Assembly: GCA_024349245.1 (NCBI GenBank)
Contig: JALDNG010000099.1
Span: 2,421,001-2,485,000 of the forward strand
DNA from: Neodontobutis hainanensis
Taxonomy: Eukaryota; Chordata; Actinopteri; Gobiiformes; Odontobutidae
DNA: 64,000 nucleotides
Direction: 5' to 3'
Positions 10,771 to 21,944 of this stretch are shown here, piece after piece. Made by a program: the position numbers and the translations under genes. The first letter of the stretch is position 1, and every line of letters begins with the position of its first letter. Below the pieces are notes generated by a model. It did not search any database. It was given only the letters and a program-made list of their open reading frames with translations, and was not told where the DNA came from.

Positions 10771-11290
10771 TAGGACTTAAAGTGAGACATCTGTGTTTGG
10801 AGGCTTGCAATATTTGTTAACAGACTTAGCGTTAGCCTTTGCTAACATTGGGAATGTAGCAGCCAAATGGAGTTTAAATTTAGGCTAGCTTTAAATGCAA
10901 AACTGAGGTTACAGAGCTGAAAACTGGAAAATATAAGACAGCATTCTATGATCAATAAATTGCTATGATTAAAACTTCAAAATTATCCACACTTCTTAGT
11001 GTCAAAATGGAGTTTCAAACCTGTGTACTTATATTATAAAACCCTGTTCTTACCATCTGAGCCAATCAGCTACTTCATGAACAACATGGTTACAGGTATG
11101 ACCTGAACAGCGCTCTATATTGTTTGGTAACAAACATTTGGTAGCCCCACTCGATCCTTGAGTGGACAAACGGTAAAGGGCAAATGAAGGGCTAAAATTT
11201 TTCAATGATTATAAAAGATGTAACGTCAAAGCAATACTCTACCTTTTCATATTTTTCAAGTTGAAAAGTACCTTGTGTCGACTCTTCTGA
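10770..11290. other. Intergenic DNA, no gene seen
   Basis: AT-rich sequence with no coding frame or repeat I can name. Confidence 0.5.
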
Positions 11291-11690
11291 TATGTGTGGA
11301 TATGTGTTCTCACAAAATTGTCAAAAAATCAGTGAAGCACTTGTGAGCACTTGTAAGTTATTCTTCCAGTTTCTTTGTTCTTCAGGCTCCAAATTTTACT
11401 ATAAAAAGTTACATATTGTTGCTGTAATATGTATTTTAATACTACTCACAGAATTTTTACATATATACATTTATTGTATCTATATATAATTTGAAATCAA
11501 TGGACAGCGGTAGTAAGACAGTACAGTACATTGTTATTGTTGATTAAAATCAACAACTTCCAAATGCTATGAATTAGTAATAAGATGTGTCTTGTCTTTT
11601 TGAAATGGAACTTTTGTATTTTATACAATAAACGTAATGTGAGAGTAACATTACAAAAACATGACTCTTTGTAGTATTATATTTTTTTCC
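11290..11690 (+). repeat. Duplicated TAAR spacer, copy upstream of TAAR 2
   Basis: Sequence such as CTTGTCTTTTTGAAATGGAA and the following AATAAACGTAATGTGAGAGT recurs at 18410-18620, 46250-46560 and 48630-48730. The repeat units lie 3-4 kb or less upstream of TAAR copies 2, 3, 4 and 5. This shows that the duplicated unit contains long 5' spacer as well as the gene. Confidence 0.75.
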
Positions 11691-11696
11691 CCTCCT

Positions 11697-14600
11697 TGAA
11701 CCACCACCTTATCGTGGTGGAGGGGTTTGAGTGCCCGGATGATCCTAGGAGCTATGTTGTCGGGGGCTATATGCCCCTGGTAGGGTCTCCCAAAGCAAAC
11801 AGGTCCTAGGTGACGGGCCAGACAAAGTGCGGTTCAGAACCCCTTATGGACATTTTAAAATCAAGGACCGTTACGTCGCCCGGTATGGCGCAACCGGGGC
11901 CCCACCCTGGAGCCAGGCCCGGGGTTGGGGCTCATATGCGAGCGCCTGGTGGCCGGGCCTTCCCCCACGGGGCCCGGCCGGGCTCTACCCAAAGGAGCAA
12001 CGTGGGACCGACCTCCCGTTGGTCCACCACCTGCAGGAGGAACCATAAGGGGCCGGTGCAATGTGGATTGGGTGGCAGTCGAAGGCGGGAGCCTCGACAA
12101 CCCAATCCTCGGACACAGAATCTGGCTCTAGGGACATGGAATGTCACCTCGCTGGCGGGTAAGGAGCCTGAGCTTGTGCGGGAGGTTGAGAGATACCGAC
12201 TAGAGATAGTCGGGCTCACCTCCACGCACAGCTTGGGCTCTGGAACCCAACTCCTCGAGAGAGGCTGGACTCTCCACTACTCTACGCCTTGTGTTGGAGT
12301 TCACCCCGGTGAACGAGAGGGTCGCTTCCCTGCGCCTTCGGGTCGGGGATAGGTCTCTCACTGTTGTTTGTGTTTACGGGCCAAATGGCAGTGCAGAGTA
12401 CCCGGCCTTCTTGGAGTCTCTGGGAAGGGAGCTGGAAAGTGCTCCTACTGGGGACTCCGCCGTTCTACTGGGGGACTTCAACGCTCACGTGGGTAGCAAC
12501 AGTGACACCTGGAGGGGCGTGATTGGGAGAAACAGCCCCCCCGATCTGAACCCGAGTGGTGTTCTCTTATTGGACTTCTATGCTAGCAACAGTTTGTCCA
12601 TAACAAACACCATGTTCAAGCATAAGGGTGTCTATCAGTGCACATGGCACCAGGACACCCTAGGCCGGAGGTCGATGATTGACTTTGTAGTTGTTTCATC
12701 TGACCTCCGACCGTATGTCTTGGACACTCGGGTGAAGAGAGGGGCGGAGCTGTCAACTGATCACCACCTGGTGGTGAGTTGGATCCGATGGCGGGGGAGA
12801 AAGCGGGACAGACTTGGCAGACCCAAACGTACTGTGAGGGTCTGTTGGGAACGTTTGGCTGAGTCCCCTGTCAGAGAGATCTTCAACTCCCACTTCCGGC
12901 AGAGCTTCGACCAGATTCCGAGGGAGACTAGAGACATTGAGTCCGAGTGGACCATGTTCTCCACCTCCATTGTCGACGCAGCCACTCGAAGCTGTGGCCG
13001 CAAAGTCTCCGGTGCCTGTCGTGGCGGCAATCCCCGAACCCGGTGGTGGACACCGGAAGTAAGGGATGCCGTCAAGCTGAAGAAGGAGACCTATCGAGCC
13101 TGGTTGGCTTGTGGGACTCTTGAGGCAGCTGATGGGTACCGGCAGGCCAAGCGGACTGCAGCCCAGCTGGTTGTGGAGGCAAAAACTTGGGTCTGGGAGG
13201 AGTTTGGTGAGGCCATGGAAAAAGACTATCTGTCGGCCTCGAAGAAATTCTGGCAAACCGTCCGGCGCCTCAGGAGGGGGAAGCAGTGCCCTGCCAACAC
13301 TGTTTACAGTGGAGGTGGGAATCTGCTTACTTCAACTGGGGATATTGTTGGACGGTGGAAGGAATACTTCGAGGATCTCCTCAACCCCAGAGTCACGTCT
13401 TCCACTGAGGAAGCAGAGGCTGAGGGCTCAGAGGTGGACTCGTCCGTCACTCAGGCTGAAGTCACTGAGGTAGTTGGAAAGCTCCTCGGTGGCAAGGCAC
13501 CGAGGGTGGATGAAATACGCCCTGAGTACCTCAAGTCTCTGGATGTTGTGGGGCTGTCTTGGCTGACACGCCTCTGCAACATCGCGTGCTGTTTGGGGAC
13601 AGTACCTCTGGACTGGCAGACCAGGGTGGTGGTCCCTCTTTTTAAGAAGGGGGACCGGAGGGTGTGTTCCAACTACAGAGGGATCACACTCCTCAGCCTC
13701 CCTGGGAAAGTCTATGCCAGGGTACTAGAGAGGAGAATGCGGCCGATAGTCGAACCTCAGATCCAGGAGGAACAATGCGGTTTTCGTCCCGGTCGTGGAA
13801 CACTGGACCAGCCCTATACCCTCTCCAGGGTGCTGGAGGGTTTATGGGAGTTTGCCCAACCAGTCCACATGTGCTTTGTGGATCTGGAGAAGGCATTCGA
13901 CTGTGTCCCTCGTGGTGCCCTGTGCGGGGTGCTCTGGGAGTATGGGGTCCGGGGCCCTTTGCTAAGGGCTATCGCGTCCCTGTGCGACCGGAGCAGGAGC
14001 TTGGTTCGCCTTGCCGGCAGTAAGTCAGACCTGTTCCAGGTGAATGTTGGACTCCAGCAGGGCTGCCCTTTGTCACCGGTCCTGTTCATTATCTTTATGG
14101 ACAGGATTTCTAGGCGCAGCCAGGGACCGGAGGGAGTCTGGTTTGGGGACCACAGGATTTCGTCTCTGCTTTTTGCAGATGAAGTTGTCCTGTTGGCTCC
14201 ATCAAGCCAGGACCTTCAGTGTGCACTGGGACGGTTTGCAGCCGAGTGTGAAGCGACTGGGATGAGGATCAGCACCTCCAAGTCTGAGACCATGGTTCTC
14301 AGTCAGAAAAGGGTGGCTTGCCCCCTTCAGGTTGGTGGAGAGCTCCTGCATCGAGTGGAGGAGTTTAAGTATCTCGGGGTCTTGTTCACAAGTGAGGGAA
14401 GGAGGGATCGTGAGATTGACAGACAGATCGGTGCAGCTTCTGCAGTGATGCGGTTGATGTACCGGTCTGTCGTGGTGAAGAAGGAGCTGAGCTGCAAGGC
14501 AAAGCTCTCGATTTACCGGTTGATCTACGTTCCTACTCTCACCTATGGTCATGAAGTTTGGGTCATGACCGAAAGAACAAGATCCCGGAAACAGGCGGCT

Positions 14601-14972
14601 GAAATGAGCTTTCTCTGCAGAGTGGCGGGGTGCTCCCTTAGATTAGAGATAGGGTGAGGAGCTCGGTCACTCAGGAGGAGCTCCTTCACATCGAGAGGAG
14701 CCAGCTGAGGTGGCTCGGGCATCTGTTTTGGATGCCTCGTGGACGCCTCCCTAGGGAGGTGTTCCGGGCATGTTCCACCGGGAGGAGACCTCGGGGAAGA
14801 CCTAGGACACGCTGGAGGGACTATGTCTCTCGGCTGGCTTGGGAACGCCTCGGTAATCCCCCCGGAAGAGCTGGAGGAAATGTCTGGGGACGGGGAAGTC
14901 TGGGCTTCTCTGCTTAGACTGCTGCCCCCGCAACCCAGCCCCGGATAAGCGGTAGAAGATGGATGGATGGAT
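11697..14972 (+). mobile_element. Rex3 (RTE-clade) LINE, near full length
   Basis: The element begins near CCACCACCTTATCGTGGTGG, a hairpin-like start seen in long copies. It encodes an endonuclease-reverse transcriptase and ends with GGATAAGCGGTAGAAGATGG followed by (GATG)n, the tail typical of Rex3. Sequences at 13614-13633 (TGGCAGACCAGGGTGGTGGT) and around 14056 (CAGGGCTGCCCTTTGTCACC) fit the conserved RT stretches used to define Rex3 in fish. Flanks with GTATTATATTTT and GTATTTTATTTT may be a worn target duplication. Confidence 0.88.
11810..14917 (+). pseudogene. Rex3 endonuclease-reverse transcriptase, frameshifted
   Basis: The polyprotein spreads over three frames. 11810-12352 carries the endonuclease start (LALGTWNVTSLAGKEPELVR) with a deletion near 12290. 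12291-14657 (788 codons) carries the rest of the endonuclease (VLLGDFNAHVG, STDHHLVVSWI), then the RT with NYRGITLLS, CFVDLEKAFDCVPR (motif A Asp present), LQQGCPLSPVLF and LLFADEVVLLAP. The active site is FADE where FADD is usual, so one catalytic Asp is lost. 14654-14917 holds the C-terminal RWLGHLFWMPRGRLPREVF segment. The frameshifts and the FADE change make it inactive. Confidence 0.88.
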
Positions 14973-14984
14973 AGAGTATTTTAT

Positions 14985-15445
14985 TTTAAACTGAGACTAA
15001 TAATAAACTGCTGTGTCTGTAAGGGATCTGCTCACTGACAGTAGACTGTAGATCTGCCAAACACTGGATTATTAGAATTTTTGACAATATCTGTTTTGTT
15101 TGTAGGGCATGCTCACTGTGTTCAAAATAATTTGTCTAATCATTAGAAAAGCTGCTGCTCCTTGGCCTGCATCTGATTGCTAATCAGCACCTCACATAAA
15201 AAAATAAAAATCCCTTATTTCATACATGAAAACACTTCATAAGCCAAAAGAAATCAAGGTCTGATTAACCCAAAGAATCTGATTGGGTGAGTGTGGTTTC
15301 ATCAGCCATGCTGTTGGGACTAAGGTCAATAAAAACCTGCAGAAAGACCCAGTGGCACAGTGAGCAAAGGATGTCAACATAGAAGCATTTACTAGATGTG
15401 AGACGTTTTAGGACAATTTAGGTGTTATATACATACAGAATAAAA
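14985..15445 (+). promoter_or_regulatory. Duplicated TAAR upstream spacer and promoter block, copy 2
   Basis: 15000-15200 repeats the spacer found at 48840-49032. The promoter block follows, with inverted CCAAT (CTGATTGG, 15279-15286) and AATAAAAA (15328-15335), spaced as in copy 1. The start codon of TAAR 2 lies about 170 bases beyond the TATA-like box. Confidence 0.55.
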
Positions 15446-15504
15446 TTACCTTTAATATTTAATTTTCGGAAACTGAATTCAGAAGCATAGACCACTATGT
15501 GAGA

Positions 15505-16428
15505 ATGAATGGGACATATATCGGGCATAATATCCATCCATGCTTTGAATTTGATAATATGACTTACATTTTTTCCAGTAACCCTTCTGTACTCTGTGTA
15601 GTGGTATATCTTGTTCTTGGATTGTTATCAGCTGCAACAGTTTGTGGAAACCTTCTTGTAATCATCTCTATTGTTTATTTCAAGGAGCTCCACATTCCAA
15701 CAAATTACCTTATCCTCTCTCTGGCTGTTGCTGACCTGCTCGTTGGAATTGTAGTCTTCCCTTTCAGCATGGCACATACTGTAACCTCATGTCTCTATCA
15801 GGAAGATGTCTTTTGTAAAATACGGAGCTGTTTTGACGTTACACTCAGCACGCCCTCTATTCTGAACTTGTGCTGTATTTCTATTGACCGTTATTATGCC
15901 ATCTGTAATCCTCTCACATATAAAATCACAGTAACCAGTCATGTGGCTGGGATCATGATCTTGGTGACTTGGAGTGTTTCTGCTATGATTGGTATCGGCA
16001 TCATTGTAGATGTGGTGTTACATTACATTATTGGACCTGTTTTTGCTTTTTTTGTACCTGCAATCATAATGGTCTGTATTTATCTTAAGATTTTCTTTGT
16101 TGCTCAGAGACAAGGAAACTTAATCCAGATTTCTAAATCTGGTGCTGTCAGTAAAATGGAGAGGAAAGCAACTAAAACTCTTGCCATAGTGATGGGAGTT
16201 TTTCTTTTATGTATGACCCCATTCTTTCTTTTCTTTGTTTTTCAGCCTTTAACAAATGACCCCCCACCGTTTGCTCTGTTTGAAGTACTCAACTGGCTCA
16301 CACTGTCCAATTCAACGCTCAACCCTTTCATTTATGCCTTCTTCTACAGCTGGTTCAGATCTGCCTGTAAAATAATATTATCTGGACAGATATTCAAAGG
16401 TGACTTTGCCAGCTCAAAATTAATGTGA
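15505..16428 (+). CDS. TAAR copy 2, intact, loop-2 deleted
   Basis: A 307-residue single-exon receptor, about 88-90% like copy 1 by eye. The ATG used by copy 1 has become ATA here (AGCATAGACC), so translation most likely starts at the ATG at 15505 (MNGTYIGHN). It keeps the TM3 Cys (FCKIR), the amine-binding Asp (CFDVTL), DRY and the TM7 TAAR signature. It lacks 14 residues of extracellular loop 2 (junction at 16000-16010), and with them both loop cysteines. TM6 reads CMTP. The loop loss makes receptor folding or ligand specificity uncertain. The frame has nevertheless stayed open, which argues for some function. Confidence 0.93.
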   Translation: MNGTYIGHNIHPCFEFDNMTYIFSSNPSVLCVVVYLVLGLLSAATVCGNLLVIISIVYFKELHIPTNYLILSLAVADLLVGIVVFPFSMAHTVTSCLYQEDVFCKIRSCFDVTLSTPSILNLCCISIDRYYAICNPLTYKITVTSHVAGIMILVTWSVSAMIGIGIIVDVVLHYIIGPVFAFFVPAIIMVCIYLKIFFVAQRQGNLIQISKSGAVSKMERKATKTLAIVMGVFLLCMTPFFLFFVFQPLTNDPPPFALFEVLNWLTLSNSTLNPFIYAFFYSWFRSACKIILSGQIFKGDFASSKLM

Positions 16429-17485
16429 CGTGGTTCTTGAATTAATGTGATGTGGTTCTTGTATCAGATATTATTATTTTGAACTGGTGGGTGAGGACTC
16501 AAAAGTGGGTTGCAAACATGTTCTTAGTGGGTGGCTAAAAATCCGGTTCCATTCAAATTAGGGCTGTCAATCATGATTAATTCCAATTTCAAACCATGTG
16601 GATAAACAGTTTAACCATGCAGTTAAACAGAAATTTGTTTATGTGAACAGCAGAAACAGTTAGCGAGGCATGTACATAAACAATTGATGCACTATTTTGT
16701 CTGTAATCAAATAACTTGTCATATTTGCATGTATTTATTTATTTTGCAATAATGCTTTGTGTCATAGAAAACAAATCAAACAGCTAATTTCCATCCTCTA
16801 GTCCAGGGGCTGCTTCAAAAAAATGTGTAAAAGGATGGGCCGCATAAAAGAAGTTCTCTAAATCAGCTCATCTGTGTTGTTTATAATGTTATCAAAAAAT
16901 AATCAAATAAGGGTAATCATGTGTAATTGCTGAATTTACTTGCAGTGAACAGCATACCACACATTAATTAATTAATTCATTTATTTTCTTTGCCCCATTA
17001 GGGGCCGCAGGTGACTGCAGCCTATCCCGGCAAATTTAGGCCTGGGGCGGGGTACAGCCTGGACAGTGGCAAGTTAGTCACAGAGCTGACATTTAGACAT
17101 AGACAGTGACAGACCATTCACATCCACATGCATTAACTAGGGACACTTAAGATTGGTCAATTATGCAGTTTTGTTTCAAAAATAATTGAGAACTGAACTC
17201 AAATTGAGACTGAGTTGCTAAAAAAATCAGATAGGTAGGTTGTTACTATTATGCATTTTCATTTTTTTTGCTAATCTTCCTGCTAATCTCCGCTGGATAA
17301 GGACACATTGAAGTTTATTTTATGTGTGCGGTTTCACCAGAGCAAAGCTCAGCCTCAGACACTAGCTTGTTTTCAGAGCCGACTCATCAGTGCACTGATG
17401 ACAAAACTTATGGTCAGCAAGTCATTGCCTTTTGCTAAAATGGATTTTTAGCACTATTTTTAGAGGGAACTTTTATATTGCGCTC
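16429..17485. other. TAAR 2 3' flank with an interspersed repeat
   Basis: 16440-16640 is the duplicated TAAR 3' flank (GTGGGTTGCAAACATGTTCT, then CTGTCAATCATGATTAATT). At 16975-17165 lies a decayed interspersed repeat common in fish (GCAGCCTATCCCGGC, GGGGTACAGCCTGGACAG, then CCATTCACATCCACATGC). I cannot assign its family. No gene was seen. Confidence 0.55.
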
Positions 17486-17489
17486 AGTG

Positions 17490-18410
17490 CTGATGTTATT
17501 GAGTATCCTTCCCTCATGTAGCAACTGACACAGAGGCTGTATCTCGAGGAGAGAGCGTGCCTCTTATCCCAGGGCGAGAAGATGATAGATTTTCAGTGAA
17601 CTTTATTACTCGGTAGTAACAGTAGATGCAGTTTATTAAAGTGGTGTGGCAGGCAGGTGAACACAGCTGGCCAGGTGGCAGCACCAAAAGGAGAAGGCAG
17701 GAATTAAATGTCCAATTTGTTGCAGGGTCTAACCACGCAGGCAACTCAAAGACCAGGATCAGGGAACAAGGCAAATGCAAATACCTTGAAGGTGTCTGGA
17801 TCTGGTGCAGTGTTTTTCCCCTACAGGAGCTGCAGAGACAAGGTATGAGGTATGATGTTGTGGAAGCCTGGTCAGTAGCTGAGGGAGAAATTAAACCTGT
17901 AGAAAAACAATGAGCAGTGGGCCAGGCGCAAGTTCAGTCTTTTGGCCTAGCGGATGTACTCCAGGTATTTATGGTCTGTACAAACCAGGCTCATTAGATC
18001 CCTCAAGCCAGTGGCGCCACACTTCAGTGCCAGCTTTTAAGGCTAATCCCCAATGTTGTAGTTCCTTTCAGCAGGGGAAAGGTGACAGAAGAAGACAGTG
18101 CAGGGATGTAGCTTATAATAATCAGCTACATGCTGGCAGAGGAATATAGTTGACCACGGGGAGGGGTAGAATCAGGCATTAGGTCTATGGAGCAGTCTTT
18201 AGACCAATGTGGTGCTATACAGGTGTCCTTGACTTTAATGAACACTTCACAGAAGTCAATAATAATCTGGTGGCACCATAGACAAGTCTGGTGGAGAACT
18301 TTGATTAGAAAACTGGGGAGTGGATGCTTGTTTTGAGCATACCTGGTGGTTGGATGGGCTCCAGCCCAAGATTACCCTGTGGACCAGTTAAAATATGGAT
18401 GTCATACATT
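17490..18410 (-). mobile_element. Decayed Ty3/gypsy fragment
   Basis: On the minus strand at about 18000-17930 the sequence reads TDHKYLEYIR, a stop, then AKRLNLRLAHCS, matching the RNase H end of gypsy pol (TDHKNLEYIRxAKRLN). The segment 17560-17800 resembles gypsy LTR or leader sequence (GGCAGGCAGGTGAACACAGC; GACCAGGATCAGGGAACAAG). Stops and frame changes are frequent. The edges are approximate. Confidence 0.5.
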
Positions 18411-18620
18411 CAAAATCAATGAACAATGGTAGTAAGATAGTATTGGTATTGTTGATAAAAATCTAAATAAATAAAAAAAATGCTTTGAGTTAGTAATTAG
18501 CTGGGTCTTGTCTGTTTGAAATGGAACTGTATTTTAGGCAATAAAGATGTGAGAGTAATATTACAAAAACATGACTCTTTTTTATACCCTGAAGTACATT
18601 TCATCTTTCATTCATTTTAA
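18410..18620 (+). repeat. Duplicated TAAR spacer, copy upstream of TAAR 3
   Basis: It contains CAAAATCAATGAACAATGGT, TTTGAAATGGAACTGTATTT and GTAATATTACAAAAACATGA, which recur at 11495-11680 and 48630-48730. It marks the 5' part of the duplicated TAAR unit. Confidence 0.7.
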
Positions 18621-19454
18621 AGTGAGATTAAATTCAATCCTGTTGTTGAAAAATTCTAAACCACATTTTAAATAGAGATTGTAAACTGATTCTAAAGCAG
18701 TGTGGCTTTTGTCAACATAAATTATGATAAAATATTGTTGTCAACAAACCTTTATCATGTGACAAAAGCTGAACAAGACGAAAAGTAAATGCTGGTCATG
18801 TGACAATGACTATATTTAGATGTACTGTATAATGCAATAACGCTGATGAATAAAAACAGAGTAAATGTGGTTTACAAAATTAAAAATATGCTAAAATGTC
18901 TCTAAATGTTACTATTAGTAGTTATGACATAATTTCATCTCGTTTAGTTGTGTTATTACTGCATCAGGTTGTACTGCGGAGTAACAGGCAACATCCCTTT
19001 CTTAAGCCTCACATGCGGCATTATTTAGAAGACAACAATGAACAAAGTTAAGTCTGACACAGGGAAGGGAACCAATGGCCAGCCAGCCAAAGTTTGTCTT
19101 TGGTAGAAAATGAATAAACAACATTTGGAAAAAAATTCTTTACATGAAAGTGGAAAAGAAAAGAGAATGTGTTGTGGAACAAATTGGGGAGAAATGCGCC
19201 ACAAAATCACACAGACAATCAGACATTTCAAGGCATTCCATAATAAAACTGAAGTAAGTCAAGACATTAAGGTAATGTTACTTTCTATTTAAGAACGCTT
19301 ATGCCTTTCATTAAGCATTGGTTAATGTGTCTAATTTTAATCTTAGCTTTAAACATTAGCTTCTGGAGCTAAATACGACTGAGACAAACGTGTGTGACTA
19401 GCGTGTGTGTGTTTATTTGTTTGTGATAGAGTGTAATGTGGCTGAACCAATCCA
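18620..19454. other. Intergenic DNA, no gene seen
   Basis: AT-rich. The short open frames on both strands (19025-19292) have no recognisable features. Confidence 0.5.
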
Positions 19455-19705
19455 TCTGTCAATTTCACGCTCCCTACTTCCCTTACTCTTGAACAAGAAC
19501 CCAACTACATGAACTCCTCCACTTGAGACAGGAGCTCTCCACCAACCTGAAATGGACAAACCACCCTTTTCCGACTGAGGTCTCGGACTTGAAGGTGTTG
19601 ATCCTCATCCCAGTCGCTTCACACTCGGCTACAAACTGTCCCAGTGCACACTGAAGGACCTGGCTTGATGGAGCCAACAGGACAACATCATCCACAAAAA
19701 CAGTA
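19455..19705 (-). mobile_element. Rex3 fragment
   Basis: The minus-strand frame reads DDVVLLAPSSQVLQCALGQF and AECEATGMRINTFKSET, closely matching the RT region at 14180-14300 of the long Rex3 copy, here with a usual DD. It is truncated at both ends and frameshifted near 19560. Confidence 0.85.
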
Positions 19706-19764
19706 GAAGTCTCTAATGTAAGTTATCAAAAACAAAAGACTACCTGAGTGAGTTTAATCAGAAG

Positions 19765-20320
19765 TTTGTATAATAGTCGTCACAGAAACATGGATGACAT
19801 CATGGACAAAGTTCAAATGGATGGATATGAGCTTGATTCGGTAAATAGAGCAAACAAAAGAGGTGGAGGTGTTGCTCTATACATACATTTAAATTTGAAA
19901 AGTAAGAAAGCAAAAGAAATGAAAATAATAGAAAATAATGTGATCGAGATGATGACCGTGAAAATCATATCTGAAACAACAAAGAACATCTCAATTTGTT
20001 GTGTTCACAGAGCACCAGGCTCCTGTGCTTAACATTTACTGAAAAAATAATAGAATTAGTTGATTGACAATTAAGATGCAAATAAAATATAAGGATTTTA
20101 ACATTAATTTGGAGATTTTGAGTAGTCATGGAGAGACTGATTTAATTAATTTCATAAATAAGTTGTGTCTCTTTCTATTAATAACTAAACCAACCAGAAT
20201 TACATCCCAAAGTATGTCAAATATTTACAAATATAAATGAGGAAATTTTAATGAATGGAATTTTATTGACAGATATAAGCGACCATTTACCTATATTTAC
20301 TGTATTTAAATACAATCACA
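19765..20320 (+). mobile_element. LINE endonuclease fragment (not Rex3)
   Basis: The plus-strand frame 19748-20032 reads VTETWMDDIMD, then RANKRGGGVALYIHLN, typical of the apurinic-type endonuclease of LINEs. Further on, in another frame, comes DISDHLPIF (about 20265-20300), which carries the conserved Ser-Asp-His. No RT follows. The clade is uncertain. Confidence 0.65.
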
Positions 20321-20444
20321 AGATAAAGCACAACACTACACACACACAAAAAAAAATCCCTTATTTTGCACCAAAATTATTACTTTGCTTAAAATTTTGA
20401 ATAATTATTTCAAAACCATGCAAAAACTTTATACGCCAAAAAAA

Positions 20445-20640
20445 AAGCAAGATCTGTTTGGCCAGAAGAATCTGATTGGGTGAGTGTGGTTTCATCAGCC
20501 ATGCTGTTGGGACTAAGGTCAATAAAAACCTGCAGAAAGACCCAGTGGCACAGTGAGCAAAGGATGTCAACATAGAAGCGTTTACTAGATGTGAGACATT
20601 TTACAGCTTAGGTCTTATATACATACAGAACAAATTGTAC
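20445..20640 (+). promoter_or_regulatory. Repeated TAAR promoter block, copy 3
   Basis: Inverted CCAAT CTGATTGG at 20472-20479 and AATAAAAA at 20521-20528, with the same spacing as in copies 1 and 2. The ATG lies about 175 bases downstream of the TATA-like box. Confidence 0.55.
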
Positions 20641-20701
20641 TTTATTTATTTATTTATTTATTTTTTAAGATGTATTCAGAAGCATAGACCCAGATGGCAA
20701 A

Positions 20702-21625
20702 ATGAATGGGACATATATCGGGCATAACATCCATCCATGCTTTGAATTTGATAATATAACTTACATTTTTTCCAGTAATCCTTCTGTACTCTGTGTACTG
20801 GTATATCTTGTTCTTGGACTGTTATCAGCTGCAACAGTTTGTGGAAACCTTCTTGTAATCATCTCTATTGTTTATTTTAAGCAGCTCCACAGTTCCACAA
20901 ATTACCTTATCCTCTCTCTGGCTGTGGCTGACCTGCTCATTGGAATTGTAGTCTTTCCTTTCAGCATGGCACATACTGTAACCTCATGTCTCTATCAGGA
21001 AGATGTGTTTTGTAAAATACGTGACTGTTTTGATGCTATACTCTGTACGTCCTCTATTCTGAACTTGTGCTGTATTTCTATTGACCGTTATTATGCCATC
21101 TGTAATCCTCTCACATATAAAATCACAGTAACCAGTCATGTGGCTGGGATCATGATCTTGGTGACTTGGAGTGTTGCTGCTGTGATTGGTATCGGCATCA
21201 TTGTAGATGTAGTGTTGGAAAACATTACTGGGCCTGTTTTCGCTTTTTTTGTGCCTGCAATCATCATGCTCTGTATTTATCTTAAGATTTTCTTTGTTGC
21301 TCAGAGACAGAGAAACTTAATCCAGATTTCTAAATCAGGAGTTGTCAGTAAAAAGGAGAGGAAGGCCACTAAAACTCTAGCCATAGTGATGGGAGTTTTC
21401 CTTTTATGTATGACCCCAAGCTTTCTTTGTATTTTCTTTCAGCCTTTAACGAATGACATCCCAAAATTTGCTCTGATGGAAGCACTCAACTGGCTCACAC
21501 TGTCCAATTCAACGCTCAACCCTTTCATTTATGCCTTCTTCTACAGCTGGTTCAGATCTGCCTGTAAAATTATATTATCTGGACAGATATTCAAAGGTGA
21601 CTTTGCCAGCTCAAAATTAATGTGA
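20702..21625 (+). CDS. TAAR copy 3, intact, loop-2 deleted
   Basis: A 307-residue single-exon receptor starting at ATG 20702; the upstream Met codon of copy 1 is ATA here. TM3 Cys, D3.32 (DCFDAIL), DRY, and NSTLNPFIYAFFYSWF are all present, and CMTP replaces CWxP. The 14-residue loop-2 deletion is at about 21191-21207, as in copy 2. In the first half it shares QLHSSTNYL and DAILCTSS only with copy 6, whose loop 2 is complete. The gene therefore looks like a mosaic made by gene conversion. Copies 2 and 4 share its C-terminal ASSKLM. Confidence 0.94.
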   Translation: MNGTYIGHNIHPCFEFDNITYIFSSNPSVLCVLVYLVLGLLSAATVCGNLLVIISIVYFKQLHSSTNYLILSLAVADLLIGIVVFPFSMAHTVTSCLYQEDVFCKIRDCFDAILCTSSILNLCCISIDRYYAICNPLTYKITVTSHVAGIMILVTWSVAAVIGIGIIVDVVLENITGPVFAFFVPAIIMLCIYLKIFFVAQRQRNLIQISKSGVVSKKERKATKTLAIVMGVFLLCMTPSFLCIFFQPLTNDIPKFALMEALNWLTLSNSTLNPFIYAFFYSWFRSACKIILSGQIFKGDFASSKLM

Positions 21626-21944
21626 CGTGTTGCTTGTATCAGATAATACTATCACAAACTAAATATCTCACCTGGTGGGTCAGGACCCAAAAGTGCATCA
21701 CAGGCATGTTCTTAGTGGGTCACAAAAAACCTGTTGCATTCAAATTAGTGCTGTCAATCGATGACAGAAATGTATTGAATTAATCAGACTCATGTTCTCA
21801 TAAATTATGATTAATTAACAATTTCAAACCATGTGAATAAATAATGTAACTATGCAGTATTTGAACAAAAAATGCCTAAAAGATTGAAGAAAACAGATTC
21901 TTCAATTTTATTTATTCATAGTACTTACATTTTCATTTTTAACA
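21626..21944. other. Duplicated TAAR 3 flank
   Basis: It repeats the 3' flank behind the other TAAR genes (CAGGCATGTTCTTAGTGGGT; GTGCTGTCAATCGATGA). No gene was seen. Confidence 0.6.

Noticed and set aside
12753..13256. Minus-strand ORFs opposite Rex3
   Set aside because: These are shadow frames of the GC-rich LINE coding region without known domains.
15499..15504. TAAR 2 start two codons upstream (GTG AGA)
   Set aside because: GTG is not a normal eukaryotic start. ATG 15505 fits the paralogues.
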